The notes under the pieces: generated by a model | Database searches by the model: none | What the model saw: only the letters and a program-made list of their open reading frames with translations | Told to the model about the DNA's origin: nothing | Position numbers and translations under genes: made by a program | Assembly (NCBI GenBank): GCA_016780605.1 | Contig: JADHLS010000356.1 | Location: forward strand, 1-6,052 | Origin: Reyranella sp. | Lineage (GTDB): Bacteria > Pseudomonadota > Alphaproteobacteria > Reyranellales > Reyranellaceae | Length of the DNA: 6,052 bases | Direction: 5' to 3' | Shown: positions 1-6,052 of the stretch, in pieces | Layout of the letters: every line of letters begins with the position of its first letter | Numbering within the stretch: the first letter of the stretch is position 1

Positions 1-1644
1 ATAGCGCCGTTCCCGGCTGATGATGCGCGAGGTGATCTTCACACCGGGCGGCGCCTGACGGCGCGTGTACTCCGCGCCTTCGAGCAGGCGCCACACCCGA
101 TTGACGGTGGCGATGTCGTGGCCCTCCGCCGCCAGCTCCTCGGCCGACAGGTCGCGCTCGATCAATCCCCGGAGGATGGCGTCGAGGACCGGATAAGGCG
201 GCAGGGAATCTGAATCCTTCTGGTCGGCTCGCAACTCGGCCGACGGCGGCTTGTCGATGATGCGCTCGGGAATCACCCGGCCCGCGCGGCCGAGCGCGCC
301 GTCCGGCAGATGCGCGTTGCGCCAGCGGCAGAGCTCGAACACCGTCGTCTTGTAGACGTCCTTCAGGACGTTGTAGCCGCCGCACATGTCACCATAGAGC
401 GTGGCATAACCCACCGCCATCTCCGACTTGTTGCCGGTCGTGACGACCATGCCGCCGAGCTTGTTGGAGACCGCCATCAGGACGACGCCGCGGGCGCGGC
501 TCTGGATGTTCTCCTCGGTGACGTCCTCTTTGCGGTTGCCGAACAGCGGCCGCGTCATGCCGCGAAAGGCCTCCATCGCCGGCTCGATGCCGACGATGTC
601 GTAGCGCACGTCGATCGCCTCGGCGCAGGCCTTGGCATCCTCCAGCGATTCCCGACTGGTGTAGGGCGACGGCATCATGATCGTGTGCACGCGTTCGGGG
701 CCGAGCGCATCGGCCGCGACCGCGGCGGTCAGCGCCGAGTCAACGCCGCCCGACAAGCCGATCACCACCGACGGAAAGCCGGTCTTGTTCACGTAGTCGC
801 GCAGGCCCAGCATCATCGCCTGGTAGATCGATTCCAGCTCGCTGAGTTCGGGCGCGATCGGTCCGGGCAGGCACTCCCAGCCCCCATCTCCCGTTCCGGT
901 TCCGTCGCGACGGAACTCGACGGTCGCCACCTGCTCTCGGAACGAGGCGAGCTTGGCCTTGAGCTGGCGGTCGGCGCCTAGCACGAACGAACCGCCGTCG
1001 TAGACAACCTCGTCCTGGCCGCCGACCTGGTTCAGGTAGGCGAAGGGCAGGCCGCTTTCGATGACGCGATTGACGCCGAGCTGGACGCGCATGTCGGTCT
1101 TGCCGACCTCGTAGGGCGAGGCGTTGGGCACCAGCAGGATCTCGCCACCGGTCTCGGAAATGCATTCGACGACGTCAGCCGTCCACACGTCCTCGCAGAT
1201 CGGCACGCCGATGCGCACGCCGTTGAACACCATCGGGCCCGGCATGGGCCCCGGCGCGAACACGCGCTTGTCGTCGAACACGCCGTAGTTTGGCAGGTCG
1301 ACCTTATAGCGCTTGCCGACGATCTCGCCTTTGTGCAGGGCGATGATGGCGTTGTAGAGCTTGCCGTCCTCCTGCCACGGCGTCGCAACGAACAGCGCCG
1401 GGCCGCCGTCGTTGGTGTCGGCGCGCAGTTCCTCGACGGCTTCGTGACAGCGCTTCACGAAGGAGGGCTTCAGCACCAGGTCCTCGGGGAAGTAGCCTGC
1501 GAGGACGAGTTCGGCCGTCAGCACCAGATCGGCGCCCTGCTTCGCCGCTTCGGCGCGTGCGGACCGCACCTTGGCGAGATTGCCGGCGATGTCGCCCACC
1601 TTGGGGTTGAGCTGAGCAAGCGCGACCTTAAGAGACTGCGTCAT
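1..1644 (-). CDS. nadE: Glutamine-dependent NAD+ synthetase, missing the extreme C-terminus (window edge)
   Basis: Cytoplasmic last step of NAD+ biosynthesis: ATP-dependent amidation of nicotinic acid adenine dinucleotide, with ammonia released from glutamine by an N-terminal amidase. I read the frame codon by codon: it is open from ATG at 1644 to position 1, giving 548 residues. Residues 1 to about 265 are a nitrilase-type (CN_hydrolase) domain whose Glu-Lys-Cys triad is visible: E45 in TAELVLAGYFPEDL, K114 in KVDLPNYGVFDD and C150 in GVPICEDVW. Residues from about 275 are the synthetase domain: P-loop-like LSGGVDS (S298-S303), then MMPSPYTSRESLEDA, TTGNKSEMAVGYATLYGD and a C-terminal RRQAPPGVKIT segment. 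By comparison with relatives, probably only about 10-20 residues are lost past the edge. The start is firm because the first nitrilase strand (LKVALAQLNPKVGD) begins at residue 5. No Shine-Dalgarno precedes it; see the promoter entry. It lies downstream of the DUF3455 gene but seems to be transcribed separately. Confidence 0.97.
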   Translation of the reverse strand, partial: MTQSLKVALAQLNPKVGDIAGNLAKVRSARAEAAKQGADLVLTAELVLAGYFPEDLVLKPSFVKRCHEAVEELRADTNDGGPALFVATPWQEDGKLYNAIIALHKGEIVGKRYKVDLPNYGVFDDKRVFAPGPMPGPMVFNGVRIGVPICEDVWTADVVECISETGGEILLVPNASPYEVGKTDMRVQLGVNRVIESGLPFAYLNQVGGQDEVVYDGGSFVLGADRQLKAKLASFREQVATVEFRRDGTGTGDGGWECLPGPIAPELSELESIYQAMMLGLRDYVNKTGFPSVVIGLSGGVDSALTAAVAADALGPERVHTIMMPSPYTSRESLEDAKACAEAIDVRYDIVGIEPAMEAFRGMTRPLFGNRKEDVTEENIQSRARGVVLMAVSNKLGGMVVTTGNKSEMAVGYATLYGDMCGGYNVLKDVYKTTVFELCRWRNAHLPDGALGRAGRVIPERIIDKPPSAELRADQKDSDSLPPYPVLDAILRGLIERDLSAEELAAEGHDIATVNRVWRLLEGAEYTRRQAPPGVKITSRIISRERRY

Positions 1645-1679
1645 TCAATTATGCTATTTTTGAGCATAACTGATGTCAA
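1645..1679 (-). promoter_or_regulatory. nadE sigma70-type promoter, predicted leaderless
   Basis: On the minus strand a perfect TTGACA (complement of 1674-1679) is followed by exactly 17 bp and then TAGCAT (complement of 1651-1656), a 4/6 match to TATAAT. Only six bases (AATTGA) separate the -10 from the nadE ATG at 1644, so the expected +1 falls on or next to the A of the start codon. There is no purine-rich ribosome-binding site between them. The sequence thus shows a standard housekeeping promoter, and a leaderless nadE mRNA is the direct inference. The -35 sits just beyond the DUF3455 stop codon (1690-1692). Confidence 0.72.
1649..1669. promoter_or_regulatory. Perfect inverted repeat over the nadE promoter, candidate operator
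   Basis: TTATGCT (1649-1655) and AGCATAA (1663-1669) are exact reverse complements separated by seven bases, a 21-bp site with two half-sites about one and a third helical turns apart centre to centre. It covers the -10 hexamer and most of the spacer of the nadE promoter, so a bound dimer would block RNA polymerase. If transcription starts at the ATG, the repeat is not transcribed for nadE and cannot act as an RNA hairpin there. Alphaproteobacteria are known to regulate NAD genes with dedicated repressors (for example NadQ and NrtR), but I cannot confirm a consensus match from memory. Confidence 0.6.
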
Positions 1680-1689
1680 GCCGCAAAGA

Positions 1690-2190
1690 TCACTTGGCAG
1701 CACCGAAGAACTGATAGAGCGCGTCGTACCGCATGCGCGCTTGCTCGCCTTTGTGAGCAGCATCGCAGCCGCCGGCCGGCGCGTTGCCGCCCTTGGTGTT
1801 GATCCGGCGAATGAACGCCACGGTCGACAATATGCCGGTTCCCTCGTGGCTCTTCGCCTTGAGCAACAGCCAGGGAATGGCGCCGCTCGCCGGCGAGTCG
1901 GCACGGCTGACAGCTTCGCCGACAACGGTACTGTTGCCGATCTTCCACGAAGGTCCGGCGAAGTGAGTGCCGATCTGTCGATTCTGCTTATCGAACAGGT
2001 TGGCCTCCGGCGCCTTGAACACCCAGGCGAAGCCCTGATCCTTGGCCTCGCAGTCGTAGATCTGCACGCCATCCGCCTGGACCTCAAGCAGCAGCGGTGC
2101 TCCCTTGGGCGCCGGCACCAACTCGTCGGCAGCCTGCGCGGCCCCCAACGAGGCGAACATAGCGATCAGACAACTGGCAGTCTTTCGCAT
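1690..2190 (-). CDS. Secreted DUF3455-family protein
   Basis: A 166-residue protein of unknown biochemical function. Residues 1-20 form a signal peptide (basic MRK, hydrophobic core, AQA before a cleavage site at about 20/21) with no lipobox cysteine, so a soluble periplasmic or secreted product is expected. The mature part carries the pattern I associate with DUF3455 (PF11937): GVQIYDCEA (41-49), a short aromatic segment FAWVFKAPEANL (54-65), GTHFAGPSWK (74-83), AIPWLLLKA (104-112), IRRINTKGGNAP (128-139), GCD (141-143) and a YDALYQFF end. C47 and C142 are the only cysteines outside the signal peptide and could form a disulfide. An AAGGAG ribosome-binding site (complement of 2200-2205) lies 9 bp before the ATG. 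The gene starts 13 bp after the RidA-family gene, so the two are probably co-transcribed. The family name is a recognition from motifs, not a search. Confidence 0.85.
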   Translation of the reverse strand: MRKTASCLIAMFASLGAAQAADELVPAPKGAPLLLEVQADGVQIYDCEAKDQGFAWVFKAPEANLFDKQNRQIGTHFAGPSWKIGNSTVVGEAVSRADSPASGAIPWLLLKAKSHEGTGILSTVAFIRRINTKGGNAPAGGCDAAHKGEQARMRYDALYQFFGAAK

Positions 2191-2203
2191 GCCACTTTGC
2201 TCC

Positions 2204-2590
2204 TTACTTCGCGGCCACCACCTCGACCTCGACCAGCATGCCGGGGTCGGCGAGGCCAGCCACGATCAGCAGCGTTGAGGCCGGGAACGGCGCATTCGGG
2301 AAGAAGCGGTCGCGGACCTCGCGGTACGGCCCGACGAAACGACTGTCGGTCAGGAAGACGGTGACCTTGACGACATCGGCGAAGGTCATGCCGGCGCTCT
2401 TCAGCACCTCGCGGATGTTCTTCCAGACCTGCTCGACCTGCTTCTCGATGCCGGCCTGCAGCTTTCCTTTGGAATCGACGCCGACTTGGCCCGAGGCGTA
2501 GAACAAGCGCGCGCCCTGCGGCACCTCGGCGCCGAGGCTGTACTTGCCCGTGAGCGACACGGACTTGGGATTGTGAAACTTGATGGCCAT
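2204..2590 (-). CDS. RidA/YjgF/UK114-family protein lacking the canonical active-site arginine
   Basis: A 128-residue single-domain protein of normal family length. Canonical RidA is a trimeric cytoplasmic deaminase that hydrolyses reactive enamine/imine intermediates such as 2-aminoacrylate released by PLP enzymes. Visible family features are an N-terminal GKYSLG segment, LFYASGQVGVD, an amphipathic helix with QVWKNIREVLKSAGM, the VVKVTVFLTD strand, PFPAS and a C-terminal VEVEVV strand. In E. coli RidA the loop reads FPARS and Arg105 anchors the substrate carboxylate; here it reads FPAST with serine in that place, so deaminase activity on 2-aminoacrylate is doubtful. I chose ATG at 2588-2590: GGGGAAG (complement of 2597-2603) stands 6 bp upstream and the family usually begins here. 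An in-frame ATG at 2603-2605 would add MGKTT but has no ribosome-binding site. It is first in a likely two-gene unit with the DUF3455 gene; its stop codon overlaps that gene's ribosome-binding site. Confidence 0.93.
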   Translation of the reverse strand: MAIKFHNPKSVSLTGKYSLGAEVPQGARLFYASGQVGVDSKGKLQAGIEKQVEQVWKNIREVLKSAGMTFADVVKVTVFLTDSRFVGPYREVRDRFFPNAPFPASTLLIVAGLADPGMLVEVEVVAAK

Positions 2591-2615
2591 TGTGGTCTTC
2601 CCCATCTATTAGCTT

Positions 2616-2690
2616 GTCATCCTGAGCGAAGCGAAGGATCTCATGCCTTCGGCAAGCGGCGATGAGGTCCTTCGCTGCGCTCAGGACGAC
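2616..2690. repeat. Imperfect long hairpin repeat (dispersed REP-like intergenic element)
   Basis: Left arm 2616-2644 and right arm 2662-2690 are reverse complements over 29 bases with three mismatches, enclosing a 17-base loop. The left arm contains CCTGAGCGAAGCGAAGGATC and the right arm the complement-like GGTCCTTCGCTGCGCTCAGG. I recognise this word as one that recurs in intergenic regions of many unrelated high-GC bacterial genomes; that is memory, not a search. It fills most of the gap between the divergent RidA-family and trmFO genes. Transcribed from either side it would fold into a very stable stem, but no T-run follows either arm, so it is not a classical intrinsic terminator. Reading through it yields the LRCAQDD peptide typical of mis-called starts. 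Confidence 0.82.
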
Positions 2691-2711
2691 AGAACTTTCA
2701 GGTCGAACAGG

Positions 2712-4070
<1,359 letters not shown>

Positions 4071-4076
4071 CTTCGC

Positions 4077-4097
4077 AACGTTTGGTAACCAAACGTT
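4077..4097. promoter_or_regulatory. Perfect palindrome after trmFO: operator or weak terminator
   Basis: AACGTTTGGT (4077-4086) and ACCAAACGTT (4088-4097) are exact reverse complements around a single central base, starting 6 bp after the trmFO stop. As RNA it would form a 9-bp stem with a UAA loop. The run after it is only ATTT, so termination would be inefficient. The near-uninterrupted dyad is equally typical of a dimeric repressor operator for the downstream carrier-protein gene. The rest of the 4071-4157 gap holds a shorter repeat (ATGAC 4127-4131 / GTCAT 4138-4142) and one GAGTC site (4108-4112), a match to the GANTC word methylated by CcrM in alphaproteobacteria. I see no convincing -35/-10 pair. 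Confidence 0.6.
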
Positions 4098-4157
4098 ATT
4101 TCCCTCCGAGTCCCGATTGCTGTCTGATGACACCAGCGTCATTCGGCGGAGAGTGAT

Positions 4158-4448
4158 TTGCAGAGCACAGTTGATCTGGTTGTCGACAAGGCGGAACGCG
4201 TTTCCCTGCAGCTCGATGTCCTGCGCGAGATCCGTCACCAGCTTTTGCCCTATCAGGTCGGCGACAGAGCGATCACGGGTGCCACCGTCATCGCCGACGG
4301 CTCGACCATCGATTCGCTGACGCTCATGGACGTGATCATGGCGCTCGAGGACCGGTTCGACGTCTCCCTCCCTATCAATAGAATCGCCGAAATTCGCACC
4401 GTGGATCAGCTGGCCGACACGATCCTGACATTGTGCGGCCGCGCCTGA
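4158..4448 (+). CDS. Free-standing acyl-carrier-protein-like protein (phosphopantetheine carrier)
   Basis: A 96-residue small protein with the fold pattern of acyl or peptidyl carrier proteins. An amphipathic helix (about 12-30) is followed by a loop, then TIDSLTLMDVIMALEDRF (50-67) with the DSL motif, in which S53 would carry 4'-phosphopantetheine. Next come VSLPINRIAEIRTVDQLADTI (69-89), matching helices III and IV. It is unlikely to be the fatty-acid AcpP: it is longer at the N-terminus, has a less acidic helix II and is not beside fab genes. The start is TTG at 4158, chosen because GGAG (4148-4151) sits 6 bp upstream and no ATG or GTG in this frame gives the full first helix. It lies 58 bp before the MATE pair. 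Its cognate ligase or synthase is not in the window, so the acyl group carried is unknown. Another reading would be a D-alanyl or amino-acyl carrier. Confidence 0.8.
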   Translation: MQSTVDLVVDKAERVSLQLDVLREIRHQLLPYQVGDRAITGATVIADGSTIDSLTLMDVIMALEDRFDVSLPINRIAEIRTVDQLADTILTLCGRA

Positions 4449-4491
4449 TGGCACCATGAGATAAGCTCGCGCGTCGTCGGTGGCGCGCGTT

Positions 4492-4501
4492 GCTACGTAG
4501 C
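4492..4501. promoter_or_regulatory. Ten-base perfect palindrome in the position of the MATE gene ribosome-binding site
   Basis: GCTACGTAGC is its own reverse complement and ends five bases before the exporter ATG at 4507. No Shine-Dalgarno-like sequence is present in the 20 bases before that ATG. Just upstream, CGCGCG (4468-4473) recurs at 4484-4489 and could pair with itself across ten bases, but with no T-run it is not a convincing terminator. A regulatory role is only suggested by position; a 10-base palindrome in GC-rich DNA can arise by chance. Confidence 0.35.
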
Positions 4502-4506
4502 CTTGC

Positions 4507-5856
4507 ATGAGTCCCGCCGACCGCCGGCAGATGATGCTGGCTGGGCCGATCGTGCCCACCATTCTCTCCCTCGCCGCCCCCAACGTGCTGAACGTGGCCA
4601 TGCAGAGCCTGGTCAGCATTTCCGACGGCTGGTTCGTGGGCAGCCTGGGGACCGTCGATCTCGCGGCCCTGGCCCTGGTTTTCCCGACCCAGATGACGCT
4701 CGGCATGATGTCGGCAGGTGCCATGGGTGGCGGCATCTCCTCCTCGGTGGCGCGCGCGTTGGGCGCCGGCAACCGACGGGCGGCCGAGGCGGCGGCGGTC
4801 CACGCGCTTGTCATCGCGCTCGGCATGTCGGTGCTGTTCGCCGTGGTGTTCGTGGGCTTCGGCCGGCAGATCTACGGCGCGCTGGGCGGCAGCGGCGCCG
4901 CTCTCGATCGCGCCGAGGCCTTCGCCACCGTGCTGTTCCTGGGTTGCGCCGCCCACTGGATCGCCAATTCCATGGCCTCGGTGCTGCGCGGCACCGGCGA
5001 CATGAAGACGCCGGGCTATGCGCTGGTCGCCACCGCGGCCCTGCAGATCCCGCTGACCGGTGCACTGACATTGGGTTGGTTCGGCCTGCCGGCGCTTGGC
5101 ATCCGTGGGCCGGCACTGGCGGCGGTGATCTCCTTCGCTTTCGCTGCGGTCTGGATGCTGAGCCGGCTGGTAGGCCCTAACGCGGCGCTGCGGCTGCATT
5201 GGCCGGCCGGCGGTCTCAAGTGGGCCGCGTTCCGCGACATCCTTAAAGTCGGCCTGATCGCCTGCCTGGTCGTCATCCTGACCAACAGCACCGTCCTGGT
5301 CGTCACGGGACTGATCGGCCGCGAGGGCGACGCCGCCCTGGCGGGCTACGGCATCGGCAGCCGGCTCGAGTACATGCTGATCCCCATCAGCTTCGGCATC
5401 GGCGCCACGCTGACGACACTGGTCGGCACCAACATCGGGGCGCGCCAGTATGCCCGCGCCCAGCGGGTGGCCTGGACGGGCGCGGTCATGGCCGGCGCCA
5501 TCGCGGCCCTGATCGGCCTGATCGTGGCGCTGTGGCCCGACCTCTGGCTTGGCCTGTTCACCGCCGACCCCAAGGCACTGGCCTCGGGCCACCACTATCT
5601 CAGTATCGTCGGCCCGGCCTACGGCTTCTTCGGCCTCGCCATGGCGCTCTACTTCGCCTCGCAAGGCACCGGCGAGATGTACTGGCCGGTGGCGGCCAAC
5701 CTCACGCGCATCACCATCGCCGCCGGCGGCAGCCTTCTCGCCCTCGACCGGTTCGGCTGGGGCGTGTCGGGACTTTATGCTTGTGTCGCGACCGGCATCA
5801 TCGCGTTCTCCCTGCTGCTTGCCTTCTCGACCACGCGGCGGGCCTGGACGGGATGA
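4507..5856 (+). CDS. MATE-family multidrug/metabolite exporter, first of a tandem pair
   Basis: A 449-residue inner-membrane protein with about 12 hydrophobic segments in two halves of six, the normal size for a NorM/DinF-type MATE antiporter driven by H+ or Na+. Visible features are TM1 with P25 and the conserved acidic D40 (ISDGWFVGSLG), VARALGAGNRRAA (81-93) after TM2, RGTGDMKTP (161-169) in the TM4/5 loop, and their second-half counterparts LVGTNIGARQYARA (305-318) and QGTGEMYWP (386-394). The start is supported by the second copy, which begins with the same MSPxxRR sequence. There is no evident ribosome-binding site. The stop codon overlaps the next start as ATGA, so the two exporters are translationally coupled. 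The substrate cannot be read from the sequence; possibilities are cationic drugs, a polyamine-like metabolite or a product built on the nearby carrier protein. Confidence 0.95.
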   Translation: MSPADRRQMMLAGPIVPTILSLAAPNVLNVAMQSLVSISDGWFVGSLGTVDLAALALVFPTQMTLGMMSAGAMGGGISSSVARALGAGNRRAAEAAAVHALVIALGMSVLFAVVFVGFGRQIYGALGGSGAALDRAEAFATVLFLGCAAHWIANSMASVLRGTGDMKTPGYALVATAALQIPLTGALTLGWFGLPALGIRGPALAAVISFAFAAVWMLSRLVGPNAALRLHWPAGGLKWAAFRDILKVGLIACLVVILTNSTVLVVTGLIGREGDAALAGYGIGSRLEYMLIPISFGIGATLTTLVGTNIGARQYARAQRVAWTGAVMAGAIAALIGLIVALWPDLWLGLFTADPKALASGHHYLSIVGPAYGFFGLAMALYFASQGTGEMYWPVAANLTRITIAAGGSLLALDRFGWGVSGLYACVATGIIAFSLLLAFSTTRRAWTG

Positions 5857-6052
5857 GTCCCGAGCAGCGCCGCCTATCGATGCTGGTGGGACCGCTGCTC
5901 CCCACCATCCTCGCGCTGGCTGCACCCAACGTCGTCAATGTCTCGGTGCAGAGCCTGGTGCTGATCGCCGACGGCTGGTTCGTGGGCCGACTCGGCACGG
6001 CGGAGCTCGCCGCGCTGGCACTGGTCTTCCCCGCCCAGACCACGCTGCAGAT
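5853..6052 (+). CDS. Second MATE-family exporter, N-terminal part only (window edge)
   Basis: The reading frame starts at ATG 5853, overlapping the previous gene's TGA by four bases, and runs off the window after 66 codons. It begins MSPEQRRLSMLVGPLLPTIL and continues through TM1 with AAPNVVNV, D40 in LIADGWFVGRLG and LAALALVFP. Aligned without gaps to the first exporter it is identical at 47 of 66 positions (about 71%), including the TM1 proline P25 and acidic D40. The two are therefore tandem paralogues, not unrelated exporters. Whether it is full length cannot be judged here. Confidence 0.93.
   Translation, partial: MSPEQRRLSMLVGPLLPTILALAAPNVVNVSVQSLVLIADGWFVGRLGTAELAALALVFPAQTTLQ

Noticed and set aside
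310..1388. Other open frames inside nadE on both strands (310-981 plus, 740-1165 and 1032-1388 minus)
   Set aside because: The nadE frame is open without a stop from 1644 to 1 with all catalytic motifs in one frame, so there is no frameshift and these are shadows.
1333..2364. A 343-codon plus-strand frame across nadE, the DUF3455 gene and the RidA gene
   Set aside because: It spans three genes on the opposite strand that are supported by motifs, ribosome-binding sites and spacing. Its product has no domain pattern.
4117..4145. A possible promoter for the carrier-protein gene (TTGCTG with a -10 near 4140)
   Set aside because: Only 3/6 match at -35 and no recognisable -10, so I did not list it.
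4468..4489. CGCGCG inverted repeat as an intrinsic terminator between the carrier-protein and MATE genes
   Set aside because: Only six base pairs of alternating CG and no T-run. Such words are common by chance at this GC content.
4375..5925. A 516-codon minus-strand open frame opposite the MATE gene
   Set aside because: Same reason: charged R/G/D/H-rich sequence, antisense to a protein with proper membrane segments and motifs.
5798..6043. A short minus-strand frame resembling part of the frame opposite the first MATE gene (shared PTNQPS-like words)
   Set aside because: The likeness comes from both being antisense to the two duplicated MATE genes, so it is not evidence for a repeated minus-strand gene family.

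Overview
The window is GC-rich chromosomal DNA with strong third-position GC bias and short intergenic gaps. Its gene content is a glutamine-dependent NAD synthetase, the folate/FAD-dependent tRNA methyltransferase TrmFO and MATE exporters. Together with the protein styles, this suggests an alphaproteobacterium, perhaps of the Rhodospirillales/Reyranella type. The lineage is an inference from composition and family distribution, not from a marker gene.

Left half, minus strand (1-2605): read in transcription order, a RidA-family protein (2590 down to 2204) is followed 13 bp later by a secreted DUF3455-type protein (2190-1690). These two look like an operon. Then comes nadE (1644 down past position 1, missing only its last residues). 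nadE seems to have its own promoter: a perfect TTGACA, a 17-bp spacer and a TAGCAT -10 lie so close to the ATG that the transcript should be leaderless. A perfect 7+7 bp inverted repeat covers the spacer and the -10, which is a good candidate operator.

Divergence point (2606-2711): the gap between ridA and trmFO holds a 29-bp-arm imperfect hairpin carrying the CCTGAGCGAAGCGAAGGATC word, which I recognise as a widespread dispersed intergenic repeat. A longer trmFO reading frame runs through it, but the true start is very probably position 2712.

Right half, plus strand (2712-6052): trmFO (tRNA m5U54 formation) is followed by a short region with a perfect 10-bp-arm palindrome (terminator or operator). 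Next is a small free-standing acyl-carrier-protein-like gene with a TTG start, then two tandem MATE-family exporters joined by an ATGA stop/start overlap. The second exporter is cut by the window end; its first 66 residues are 47/66 identical to the first, so the pair arose by tandem duplication.

Most of this is ordinary housekeeping and transport content. I see no CRISPR array, tRNA/rRNA, insertion sequence or defence locus. The points most worth following up are the leaderless, operator-covered nadE promoter, the RidA homologue lacking the catalytic arginine, the palindromes at 4077-4097 and 4492-4501, and the orphan carrier protein beside the paired exporters.
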